A program made the translations under genes and the position numbers. DNA of 64,000 nucleotides, from the NCBI GenBank assembly GCA_015680685.1, contig MNCI01008572.1:1540875-1604874 (forward strand). The letters are read 5' to 3'. The notes beneath the pieces were generated by a model, which made no database searches, was not told the DNA's origin, and saw only the letters and a program-made list of their open reading frames with translations. Below, piece after piece: positions 23,101 through 34,275 of the stretch. Source of the DNA: Gnetum montanum (lineage: Eukaryota > Streptophyta > Gnetopsida > Gnetales > Gnetaceae). Positions within the stretch are counted from its first letter, which is position 1. Every line of letters starts with the position of its first letter.

Positions 23101-24980
23101 TTTATGAGACTGTAACATGAAAAGATGACCCTTTGCATCAAAGTTTGGTGATGATGGTTTCTTCAAACTTGAAGAACTCAAACTCAAACCATGCTTCATA
23201 GGTGGTAGAGTAGGTGGTAAAACCTCCAAAGGGATTATAATAGATCTGGAAAATTGTTGCATCGGGTACTTACTCCATTGATGACGACTCTTGGAAATCA
23301 TTTGAAACTCTTGGTCCTTCAGATAAGGTTGCATCCTTGTAAAATGTTGGACATAACTTTCAGCATTAATGCTGTATCCACATGTTGTTAGATGCTTACT
23401 TTCAACAGGAAATTTGACTCCCCATTTGAGTTTATGGTTCATCAAAATCATGTTGAAAAGTTAAAATGTGCCACGGGCACCAATTGTAGCATACACAGAA
23501 CTAGGAAGTAGTTGCACACCATGTATCTCCACACAAAGAAGCAAAGAAGATGAAATATATTCATCACTTAAGGCAAGCTGAAATTTTGGCTGAAAAAAAT
23601 GGAGTGCATCAGTATTTAGGATACCCTTAAATTAACATATTTTGCTAAATCCTATATAGTGTCAGGATAATCATGAACACTAGCACCACGTATTATGTGA
23701 CTATCTATAAGGGTAACATAAATTCTGCTCCAATATTATAATTAAATTTTTGTCTAACAATAATATCTATTTTCCCTAAATGTACATAATGAAGACCCTT
23801 ATTTTTCCACTTGGAAACTTCTTCTTCAGTAAAAAAGGGTAAAAACATGGGATGGATACCATGCCCTTTTATATCTAACAAGGCTTCACACTATTTGATA
23901 CTTGTTGACATATGGGCAAAAAAGATATTACTAAAATTATAAATAGCTTGCTTTGTTATTTTAGGAAAAATTGTCTTTCTATCACTACTAATAAAAGACC
24001 TTTTTTTCAAGAATACTTCATGAAGGGGAAAAATGGCTTTTTGATCTTCATAAATTTCTTCTTCATTCTCAGGAATTTTAATGGACTTACCTCGCATCAT
24101 AAAGGCTTGATGTGTTTTTGGATCATAATCTTCAATATCCATCAAATCCCAAACTTCATCATCTTACATAAAATGTTGGAATCAAAACATCCTTCGACGT
24201 AGGTGTTGTTCTTCCTCAGATTCAATTGACATTTGGGTGAACTCATCCACAATTTTAGTAGAGTATTCTTCAAATGGAACTTTTTATCTGCTTTCTATCT
24301 AACAGATCAGCTCCTCATCTTTCTCTTGAAATGGATTTGGTTATTTAGGCCCAATCAGGTATTTTAGTGGATGTGGTTGCTCCTCTTCATTCCAATCATT
24401 AAAATATTCTGAAGGATAGATGAAAGTTCACCTCCCTTAGAATATGTAGGAACTTGCACAATCTCGTACTCTTTATCAATATTAGGCACAACTTGATCTT
24501 CATAATACCCAACTTCTTCTATAGCTTGATGAACAGTAATGGTAGCACCAGCAGACGATTCACCCATTTGAGCTTGACTTTCTTCATGAAATTTTAGCAT
24601 TTCTTTTTCTTTTTCCTTTTTTATGTCCAAATTTTTTTGCATATTTTTCTCACACAACCTAACAGACTCTTCATGAAACTTCAAAAGTTCATCTTGTAAA
24701 GGAATCAAAAAAAACTTAGTAATATGGAACAAATAAGATGAACAAAAGGACTTCTTCTCATAGATGGACATTCAGTAGGATCATAACTAGTAAGATTTGG
24801 CATAGAAAAATAACCTTGACCCATCATCCAATAATAATTGGAGATGACTTTCTCTCATTCAGCAACAGTCTTTGTAGCTAGAGCCCAAAGATGAGCACCA
24901 TATTTTTTCTTGTAGTAGGAGCATGATCAGTATAAGCTCCAGTATAGTCATAGATTATATTTGCCATGGCTCTGATACCA
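20131..24980 (-). pseudogene. Endogenous caulimovirid, unit III (movement protein, coat protein, protease, RT N-terminus)
   Basis: The unit starts at the primer site itself (24,980-24,965). It continues through the N-terminal region (24,771-24,364, 24,145-23,891), the longest open stretch of the block (23,451-22,789, movement-protein C-terminal part) and the coat protein (about 22,640-21,260). A decayed knuckle near 21,600-21,640 has lost one Cys. The protease follows (21,113-20,832), with the active-site triplet reading Asp-Thr-Ser, and then a linker and the first ~100 residues of RT (20,480-20,131). The sequence then joins the leader of unit II, so the RT core, RNase H and promoter region are missing. 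Order and content fit a single polyprotein gene. Confidence 0.85.
24965..24980 (-). promoter_or_regulatory. Caulimovirid primer-binding site at the edge of unit III
   Basis: Minus strand reads TGGTATCAGAGCCATG, the best preserved of the four copies. Homology to the other leaders stops within a few bases of it. Confidence 0.85.
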
Positions 24981-25694
24981 TTTTTGGGTTCAATATAAGC
25001 CATTTAGGATGGAATCCATAAAAAATTAAAGCCTAAATAAAATCATGGTTAAATATATACTTGATATATATTGTCCATGAGTGTAGGCACTTGGCATTAT
25101 ATTCATGTCAAAACTATAAAATAACAAGGGTGCTATGTACAAAGTATTCATAATAAAATTGACTATAAAACCAACAACTAAATGAATAATAAAAACTATT
25201 GACTATCATTATTATTTATATCATACAACATACATATCCATATGATCCTTTGCACTAGGATCATGCCCCAAATTTCACCAATGTAGCTATCACCATGCAC
25301 TAAATTTTATTAGTACACATATCAACATAACATGACATCCATATAGATATGTTATTTATATTATTATTATTTCCCTCTATATGTCATAATAGAAACACTA
25401 ATGCCCTTCACTAATAATGAGTAATTTTTGAAAATGCCCTTTTCTGCTACAAAAAATTCAATGAGATTTCTCAAAGAGGGTAAAATGACTTAGAAGGGCT
25501 AAATTTTTTATCTTAGTTTGAATGCTTGATAGGCTTTAACTTCGAGTACACATAGGAATTACACTTTTTCACATGGTTTGTTATAACTTGTATTACAAAT
25601 ATTAAATAGAACATTACTTTCTCCTCCCTAGAGAAACCATGAGTGTAAACCATTGAGTAGCTAGATCTGATGGAATCCATGTGTTAATTCCCAT
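24981..25694. other. AT-rich spacer between units III and IV
   Basis: About 710 bp with no supported coding frame and no similarity to the virus units that I can see. The 10-mer TGGAATCCAT occurs near both ends (about 25,014 and 25,675). It may be host DNA or an old insertion between two divergently oriented virus pieces. Confidence 0.5.
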
Positions 25695-27590
25695 GAAAAT
25701 AATGAAAATTTTATGGAGTATAGCTATTAAAGCATATGAAAAAGAAGAAAAATAATTAGCTAAAGTAGTAGAATTGCTAAAAAAATGTTGTTGTGACCAT
25801 ACTTTCACCTATTGGAATAAGGATAGTCCTATGGCTTACATACCTACTATTCATAATATCCCTATTCAGTTTAAGCCTATAGTGTTAAATCAGAAAGATG
25901 CAGATGAAGTTCATAATCAAGTGGCTAAATTTCTTGAGAAATTTTTAATTAGACTATTATAGTCTAATTATGCCTGTTCCTGTTTTGTGGTTTGGAATCA
26001 TGCCAAAAAAGCTCAAATGGTGATAAACTACATTCTTTTAAATGCTGTTACCATTGAAATTAAATGGCCTCTACCCAATAAAGAGCTATTAATTCAGAAA
26101 GTAGATGCTAAAAGAATCTTCAGTAAGTTTGATTGTAAAAGTGGGTATCATCAAATCAAAATTGTAGAAGAGGATGTGCATAAAACTATATTTAGTACAC
26201 TAGATGGATTGTTTGAATGGCTTGTTATGCCATTTTGCCTTAAAATGCACCCTCTCAGTTTCAACATTGGATGGATGTAATTTTCAAAGGTCATCAAGAC
26301 TTTTTGGCCAATTATATTAATGATTTCTTGATGTTTTTTGATACTATGTAGCAAGATATTCAACATTTGAATATTTTTGCTGATCTTTGTCAATAACATG
26401 GAATTGGCCTATTCGGAGATTTAAAGAAGTTTTAGGTATCGCAAATTGAAATTGATTTTTTGAGTGTTCAGCTAAAAGGAGTAAAAATTTTCATGTGGCC
26501 ACATATGTTAAAGAATATTTCTTTATTTCTTGATGTTTTAGAATCTAAAGACCAATGTCTAAGGTTTTTAGGCTATTTAAATTATGTTGCTAAGCATATT
26601 GAAAAATTGACGGATAAAATAACTAAGATCTGTCATTGTAAAAATCAAGTGCTTTTTAAATGGTCAAGTAAAGCCACTAAACAAGTTTAATAGCTAAAGA
26701 AGGAGTGTCAAAATCTTCCCTTAATCTCCCCAATCCTAAAAGGTCCATTCATCTTAAACACGGATGCCAGTTATGATGCATGGGCAACTGTTCTGCTTCA
26801 ATTCAAAAAATCTCAAGGTCAAAAGGACATTTGTGCTTATGCTTCAGGTATTTTCCATAAGAATGAATTAAATTACTAGCTTGCTGAAAAGGAGATTTTA
26901 GCAGCTATTAAAGGGATAAAAAATTTTCATATTTATTTAGTGGAAGGTCCTTTAATTTTGAGAACTGAATTGAAAAATTTGGCTGCTTTGCTGAAAGAAA
27001 AAATTAATCCTTCATCCAAATTACAAAGATTTTTCTAGTGGCAATTTTTTCTTTCTCAATATCAGTTTTCAGTATAAAGAATTCCTAGTCCAATAAATTA
27101 TCTTCTTGATGCATTAACTCAAGAATTGGAAGAAGCTGATGGTTTAGCCCAAATGATGATGATGCATCATTCTCCAAGTGGCAGTGGTGGTAGCGCAACT
27201 AGTAGAACTTCAGCAGCAGCACTTCTCGACAATCAATGGAGATCATGATTGGTACAAACTTTGGAGGATCGAGTAAATTGGTATCAAAACATTTGTTCTA
27301 TTTTCCTTCAAGAACCATCCACTAGCATTACTTGTAACTATCCTTATTTAGATTTTTATGTAAACATGGCTGAGTGTATAGATTGGGTTGTGAACAATTT
27401 GAAGTGGACCTACCTTTAACCAAAAGTCCTTGAACATCTAAGACTAGTTGAAGTCTTAAATAACATTCTATTAATTAGGCATCCTCTCTTTCCTAACCAA
27501 TATACCTTAAATTATTTCTCCACTCTTCTAGATTTCTATGGATGGAAATCCTAGCTCTGCACCACCTTTCAGAGGATCAACCTGTATTTG
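25695..27590 (+). pseudogene. Endogenous caulimovirid, unit IV: RT-RNase H region
   Basis: This is the only RT core in the virus block. The translation shows an N-terminal part shared with unit III, then SKFDCKSGYHQIKI (about 26,123), FEWLVMPF (26,212), a YINDF motif near 26,310 where the first Asp of the polymerase pair reads Asn, and a connection region. RNase H follows (LNTDASYDAW near 26,755, AEKEILAAI near 26,883, LLDALTQE near 27,105). RT and RNase H would copy the pregenomic RNA. About 150 residues of unassigned, Ser/Met-rich then hydrophobic sequence continue to about 27,590. Many stops are present. Confidence 0.85.
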
Positions 27591-28172
27591 GAGACCACAT
27601 TGTATGCCAACAAATGAATTATTGAGAGGCCTCCATGTCAGCTTGAAGAAGCGCAAGGGGAGATGTCACCACCAAAGAAGTGGCTAAGCTAATGAAGACG
27701 TGTGAAGACTGCAACAAGGCACGTAGTAAGATTTGCTCTGTGCATAGAGCAATATTGCATAGTTTGTAAGTGTGTTACATGGTTCACAATTTTTGTGAGT
27801 TGTGGACTGCTCTATGTCCTAGTCTATTATTTGGATGTAATAACAACACATAGTGCCTATTCCTAGTATAAATAATCCTTTATATTCCTAATATTTACAA
27901 GAGAGAGGCATATAAGAGTGCAGTGTAAGGTGTGAAGTAAAGTGTGTTCTTGTGCTTATATTGTGAAGAAGCTTTGGTGTAGATCAATTAATAAAGTGCT
28001 GCTTTGATTGGAAGTTGTTTTTTCTTCATTGAATTGAATGTTTCTTGTATCACTAGACTAGGTGAGAAAAGGAAGCAATCGAAACTATGTTGCAACTAGC
28101 ATTGAGTTAGTTAGCAAATCAAAATAGTAGTTTGTTGTTGCTCTATAGTCATTATCTTTTTCACTATTTGTT
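27591..28172 (+). promoter_or_regulatory. Caulimovirid intergenic region with promoter and poly(A) signal (unit IV)
   Basis: A TATA box (TATAAATA, 27,867-27,874) is followed 116 bp later by AATAAA (27,990-27,995). This is the arrangement of pararetroviral pregenomic promoters, where the poly(A) signal lies shortly downstream of the start site and is read on the second pass. No coding frame is supported between the pol end and the ATG at 28,173. Confidence 0.65.
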
Positions 28173-30540
28173 ATGGCATTTTTCAATAAAACTCAAACGC
28201 ACTCCGAGGTGAAGGTTCATTTTCAATCTCCATGCAAATACCATGAATCCTTAGTTGACAGTATTATGTAGGTGGAAGAAGAATGTTGTTGCCATTGTTC
28301 TTGATGTCCAAAGTCAGCGGTAGCAGAACTCACAAATGGTATTAGAGCCATGGCAAAGATAATCTAATACTAGAGCTAATGCTAATCATGCTTCTGCTGC
28401 AAGAAAGAAATATGATGCTCATCTTTGGGCTCTAGCTGCAAAGACTATTGCTAAATAAGAGGAAGTCATCTCCAATTATTATTGGATGATGGGTCAAGGT
28501 TATTCTTTTTTGCCTGACCTTACTAATTATGATCTTGTTGAATGTCCATATATGAGAATAATCTATTCCATCTGATTTGTTACATATTGCTAAGTCTATT
28601 CCAATTTCTTTAGAAGATGAACTTTTGAAGTTTCATGAAGAGTCTGTTAGGTTGTGTGAGAAAAATATGCAAAAAAAATTTATACATAAAAAGGGAAAAA
28701 GGAAAAGAAGTGATAAAATTTCATGAAGAAAGTCTAGCTCAAATGGGTGAATCGTCTGCTGGTGGTGTCATTACTATTCATCAACATGTAGAAGAAGTTA
28801 GATCTTCTAAAGATCAAGTTGTGCCTAATATTGATAATGAGGAGGAGATTGTGCAAGTTCCTACATATTCTAAGGTAGGTGAACTTTTCATCTATCCTTC
28901 ATAATATTTTAATGGTTGGAATGAAGAAGAGTGCCCACATCTATTAGAAGACTTGATCAGGCGTGAAGAACCAAATCTGTTTCAAGAAAAAGATGAGGAG
29001 TTAATTTGTCAGATAGAAAGTGGACAAAAAGTTCCATTTGAAGAATACTTTGCTAAAATTATGGATGAGTTTGGCCAGATGTTAATTGAATTTGAGTAAG
29101 AATGACACCTACGTCGAAGGGTGTTTTGACTCCAACATCTTGTGGAAGATGATGAAGTTTAGGATTTGATGGATATTGAATATTATGATCCAAAAATGCA
29201 TCAAGCCTTTGTGATGCAAGGTAAGTCCATTGAACGTCCTAAGAATGAAGAAGAAATGTCTAAAGATCAAAGAGTCATTTTGCCCCTTCATGAAGTATCA
29301 TTGCAAAAAAGGTCTTTTGTTAGTAGTGATGGCAAGATAAATTTTCCTAAAATAACAAAGCAAGCTTTTTATAATTTCAGTAATATCTTTTTTTCCTATA
29401 TGTTAACAAGTATCAAATAGTATGAAGCCTTGTTAGATATAAAAGGGCATGGTATCTGTCTTGTGTTTTTACCCTTTTTTACTAAAGAAGAAGTCACTGA
29501 GTGGAAAAATAAGGGTTTCCATTATATGTACATTTGGAGCAAATAGATATTATTGTTAGTCCAAAATTTAATTATGATATTGGAGAAGAATTTATGATTA
29601 CCCTGCTAGATAGTTGCATAATAGGTGGTGCTAGTGTTCATGATGATCCTGACACTATCTAGGATTTAGCCAAAATCTATCAATTTAAGGGTATCCTAAA
29701 TGTTGATGCACTTTGTTTTGTTCAGCCAAATTTTCAACTTGCCTTGAGTGATGAATATATTTCATTTTCTTTGCTTCTTTATGTGGAGATACATGGTGTG
29801 CAATTGCTTCCTTGTTCTGTGTATGTTGCAATTGGTGCCCATGGCACATTTCAACCTACCAACATGATTTTGATGAACCATAAACTCAAATGGGAAGTCA
29901 AATTTCCTATTGAAAGTAAGCATTTAACAACATGTGGATGCAGCATAGATGTTGAAGATTATGTCCAAGGTTTTCCAAGGATGCAACGTTACTTGAAGGA
30001 CCAAGAGTTTCAAATGATTCCCAAGAGTCATCATTGATGGAGTAAGTACCTGATGCAGAAATTTGCCAAATGTGTTGTAATCTCTTTGGACACTTTACCA
30101 CCTACACTACCACTTGTGAAGCATGGTTTGAGTTCGAGTGCTTCAAGTTTGAAGAAACTGTCATCACCAAACTTTGATGCAAAGGGTCATCTTGTCATGT
30201 TACAGTCTCATAAAACTGTGCATGGAAGAATATTGGTTTTTGGAGGTAAATAGCCACCAAGAGGTTCATACATAACAATAGCCAATGAAGATGCTGATCC
30301 TCTAGAAACTCATGCTAATTGTAGCTTTTTGCTTGAGCATTCTATTGATTCTACTCAAAATCAACAAGATGAAATTAGAAAACTCAATTATTTGGTGAAT
30401 TGGACTAATTACTATTCTAGAAATTGGAATTTTATGGAAGGTTCTATAGTCAATATAGAATAGATGATCGGTGAGTTGGATGCTAAAATTACCAATGTCT
30501 AAGAGAGACTTCAACTAGAGGAAGAGTCTACTACAAAACA
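28173..30540 (+). pseudogene. Endogenous caulimovirid, unit IV: polyprotein N-terminus and movement-protein region
   Basis: The frame starts at ATG 28,173, passes through the primer site (28,337-28,352) and continues through an acidic, coiled N-terminal part (open stretch 28,635-28,904) into a region that fits the 30K movement-protein family. That region (about 29,410-29,900) has the order LDIKGHGI, a beta-rich stretch, GASVHDDPDTI and VQLLPCSVYVAIGAHGTF. It would be the cell-to-cell transport protein. The identification rests on position before the coat protein and a loose motif match, so a profile search is needed to confirm it. It is broken by several stops, including two in the leader part. 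Confidence 0.7.
28337..28352 (+). promoter_or_regulatory. Caulimovirid primer-binding site (unit IV)
   Basis: TGGTATTAGAGCCATG lies 164 bases downstream of the ATG at 28,173, in frame with both flanking parts. Confidence 0.85.
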
Positions 30541-32060
30541 GAAGGCTAATAGAAAGGTGCTAGTATGGAAAGAAATTTTTACTTTGGATAATCAGCTTAA
30601 GTTACCACCGCCTCATGAGGTTAGAGGTTATCATAGTCAGAAAATAGAAGATTTGGTAGAAAATATTTGATGGCTAAACACTGAGAAGAAATTGAAGTGG
30701 CCTCAACAACCATCATCAACTATTGCAGCTTGTGTAACTGCTCCTCCTCCAAATGATGAGGAAAATTAAGAAAATCAAGAATCTCAAGGTCATATGTTTG
30801 ATGAATATGGTTGTTAGACCAAATTCATGATGGCTAGACATGCTATGCTTAGAACTTCATGGAACTAGTTTCCTTAGCCTCTAACTTTCATTGGTTTTCA
30901 ACAGTGGCTAGTAGCAATGGTACCAGTAATTAACATTGATTGCCTACCACCAAAAGAGGTACTGCATGCTTTAATGTTATGGGTTGATCAACTCTGAGTA
31001 TCTATGAATGTTTTGCATTTAGATGAGAGAACAAAAATTATTGGAGGATTAACAAGATCTTTAGGAAAGATTCATCATTGGTGGAAAAGTTCTACTATGG
31101 ACCAGCAAGAATACTTGTTACAAGAAGGATTGCAAGGACTTGTTGTTACCTTGGTAACAGAATGCACTGTTGATTTATCTATAAATTTGAGATTAAAAGA
31201 TAAGTTGATGTTATTATAGTGAAAATTGCATAATCTGATTTATTTTGAGAAATTTAGTATAGAATATGAAAAAGAAGTGTAGAGGTTGGCACTTCATAGG
31301 GATCCTATGATTTCTTACTTATACTTGGGAGCACTTCTGACTAAATTGGGCCACATGGTGTTATATAGGTCTATAGAAAACCAAATTGATTTGTTAACAA
31401 CATATTTCACTGACATCATTCATATGGCAAGATAGAAGCTTCAATAGGCATGTTATCATATCTCTCTCACCAAGCTCATGCCATTTGCCAAAGTCTGTGT
31501 TGATCTTGATGGTATAGATGTGTTTGGTCCAGCACCGAGACCACCTTGCAAAGGCCATAAGCGAGGTATGCCTCAAAGAAGAAGAATATTTAGCCATTTT
31601 CCATCTAGACCAAGAAAACAAAGAATGCCAATGTTTCAAAAATTCCCAAGGAGAAGAAGATTGTTCATAAAAGGGAGAAAAGGCTCTGTCAACAAAAAGA
31701 TAGTTTGTTGCTATAATTGCAAAGAAACTGGACATTATTCATATGAATGTTCATGAAAGAAAGTAGATTCAAAAGTCAAAGCTTTCTTTGATGCCTACCA
31801 AGAAGATTGGAAATTTGTGGATGATCCATATGAAGAGGAAGAATAAATATATGAAGTTAATTTGTGGTTAGATGAAGACATATTAGAAGAAGATTATGAA
31901 GATTCTGAATAGGAACAAAATCCCTAGATGTATATGGCTAAATTAGTTGAAGAATCAGAAATAGCCTAGATGCAAGATCTTACTCCTGAAGAATATGAAG
32001 AATTACTAAAATTCATCACAAAAGAAGGTGATCCAGATAACTGGAGCATCGACGACTACT
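30541..32060 (+). pseudogene. Endogenous caulimovirid, unit IV: coat-protein region with zinc knuckle
   Basis: The coat protein would package the genome. The best evidence is an intact CCHC zinc knuckle at 31,709-31,750 (C-x2-C-x4-H-x4-C), preceded by a basic Arg/Lys-rich stretch (31,556-31,700). It is followed by a strongly acidic tail (31,815-31,990), a combination typical of caulimovirid coat proteins. The conserved core before it (31,004-31,340) is shared with units II and III. Several stops interrupt the frame. The boundary to the movement protein is not visible and is set arbitrarily. Confidence 0.8.
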
Positions 32061-32838
32061 TTGTCATATTTAACTAGTTTGCTATTTTGTAGGAATCAGT
32101 TGACAATGAAGCTAGTTGTTCTACCTTCAAATGCAAGGAGATTCTACTTGGGGGATTTTCAAAAATTGAGCCTCAATATTCATTCGATGATCCTATTCTA
32201 GCCAAGGTGACTACTAAGGTACCTCTCAAGTTTCTCATAACCCCATATGAGAAAAGGTTTCCTATTTAGAAAGAGTGGTTTGGTACCAAAGAAATGGGAA
32301 CTTATCAAGAAGATAAGCTAATAGAAGATCAAGCACACTAGGTGAAGCAAATGCTATCTGCAATTAATGTAGTGTTAATACCTATTAAGATTGTAGTTGA
32401 TAGTGTTTCCAAATGGAAGAAGTACACAACCTCCATTAACACTGGTGCTACACTCAACTTTGCCCACAAGGATGTCCTAACAACATGGGTTCAATCTAAG
32501 CCATTGAGGATTGATAGCATGAACGGAGTAAGGTATTTGATACATTTTGCATTTGGGGTGCCAATTCAGTTGAATAATTCCATTATTGGAACAACCAATT
32601 TTGTTCCAATAAGAGACAATGGTTTTGACATGGGGATTGGCTCACACTTCATGGACTCCATGGCCCCATACACAATTGGGACAAATATGATTGTCTATTC
32701 TCCCAGTGAACAAGGGAAAAATACTAGAATCATAGTGGCAAGAATCCCTCCTGCACTACATCAATGACAAAATAATTAGGTTAGAAATATCCTTTCTAAC
32801 CCTTCACTGGATGAAATTCTCACTCAACATCAAATTTA
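32061..32838 (+). pseudogene. Endogenous caulimovirid, unit IV: aspartic protease region
   Basis: The open stretch 32,342-32,767 has the retropepsin signature near 32,432-32,450, but the catalytic Asp codon reads Asn (Asn-Thr-Gly). Unit III has Asp-Thr-Ser at the same place. The virus homology ends near 32,838, only about 30 bp short, on a circular map, of where unit IV begins at 25,695. A minus-strand retrotransposon fragment follows directly. Confidence 0.75.
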
Positions 32839-33297
32839 TAGATAACTTAAAAAGGCACTGGTACCATTGACATCATTAAAATTATTTAACTTAACATATA
32901 GAAGTCTAGTAGCATTACAAAATGTTCTAGTAAGTCTTACCTCATCTTCCTTATCTAGCTTACTAGGGAAAGAAGTCTTTGTCACTACTAGAGTTTTCAA
33001 AATTCTCATATGAGGAATAGAATTTGATTCCATTGGAATCCTTGGTTGATGGATTCCTACACTTCCATAGCTAGATTATTCTTCCTCATCATTAGCTCCA
33101 TCTCCACTAGGCTATGAAATGTCTTCATATGAATGTGAATGCTAATCATCTTCACATTTTTGGATATGGCTAGGATTAAATTTTTTGTCTACCTTTTTGA
33201 TATTTTCATCCAACCAAGGAACCATTAGTTGAAATGTAGACTTCATACTTTTCATATCTCTATTCAAGGCCTAAACTTGTTTCTTATTAGAGGCCAT
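32839..33297 (-). pseudogene. gag: LTR-retrotransposon gag start (minus strand), truncated
   Basis: A minus-strand ATG at 33,297 opens MASNKKQV and a charged, probably coiled stretch with KSMKSTFQLMVPWLDENI, interrupted by stops. Its position about 50 bp after a tRNA-Met primer site is that of a gag. It is cut off where unit IV of the virus ends. I cannot assign the lineage. Confidence 0.5.
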
Positions 33298-33346
33298 CTA
33301 TATTTGATAAAATTCTCAAAAAAGTATAACTTACAATAATCCAAAA

Positions 33347-33358
33347 GCTCTGATACCA
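33347..33358 (-). promoter_or_regulatory. tRNA-Met primer-binding site of an LTR retrotransposon
   Basis: Minus strand reads TGGTATCAGAGC. Immediately upstream lies LTR-like sequence ending in a small hairpin (TTGGAGT ... ACTCCAA, about 33,366-33,386), and the gag start follows downstream. Confidence 0.6.
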
Positions 33359-33699
33359 ATATAATTTGGAGTAGATTCACTCCAAAATTAATTCATCTTA
33401 TAAACACTAAATCTATATATCATGTAAAAATAAATAATTTGCTAGAAAATAAGAAAAATTGCTATTTTTAATTATTTAAGAGATGATTATAATAGGATTC
33501 CACAATGCAAAAAACATCAAACAACATTACACACTTGAATGATGCTATAGAGCATAAAGCTCTACAACCATACACTGGCTTCTCTCAATGCAAGATGTAA
33601 CTGTTGGAGAATTTCTTTCATAACTTGGAATTGAGATCTCAACTCACAATTGACCTTGGATTTGCAACACATGCACTTAATGTGTTTTCTCATACTCTT
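33359..33699 (-). mobile_element. LTR fragment of the same retrotransposon
   Basis: The ~340 bp upstream of the primer site are AT-rich and contain CTCCAACAG and a GAGAGAAGCC stretch of the kind found in U5 regions. The start of this LTR is not visible. It abuts the end of another LTR at 33,700. Confidence 0.4.
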
Positions 33700-34275
33700 T
33701 GTGACATCCCATTCCCAAATGTCATGGAAAATGTCAAATATATGTTATATTAGACATTATGCATAAGAAGAAAATATAACAAACATCAAATATATGTAAC
33801 ATTCGACATTATGCGCATAGGAGATAATAGAGAAAGTCTAGAAAGAGAAAGAAAAAATGCTTTATTAATGAGGAATAGTGTATCTAGATCATGCTCTAAA
33901 AGTGTTCCTTAGGGTTTTGCTTCCTTTGGCATCTATCCCCTAGAAGCAATCTAGCATGACCACCACAGTTAGGCCTATAATCAGCTAGAAGGGATGGCTA
34001 GTCCACTTTCTATCCTACTTCACTTGGCTTCTATGACTTGCCTATATCGGCTTTGCCACTCTATGCATGGGACAACCTCTAACCCCAAGTATAAATGTTT
34101 TAGGTCAAACCCCTAAATGTTACCTCAAGAGACACATATGTTATTACAACATGTCCTTTTTTGGGTCTTAATCACAACTACCATTTTGGGTCTTGTTATG
34201 ATAACAATAACACTTGTTATGAAGAGGCATCATCTTCATTATGTAGTAGTATCATTTGGGAATGGGGACATAATA
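33700..34275 (-). mobile_element. LTR downstream of CCR4 copy 2 (Ty3/gypsy-like termini)
   Basis: On the minus strand the LTR would begin near 34,275 (TATTATGTCCCCATTCCC) and end GGGATGTCACA at 33,700. The two ends form an imperfect inverted repeat of about 20 bp (CCATTCCCAAATG in both), longer than the usual TG...CA. A minus-strand AATAAA lies near 33,865. A purine tract (AAAGGGGAT) lies just upstream at 34,282-34,290, so this is a 3' LTR whose interior includes the CCR4-type copy. Confidence 0.6.
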
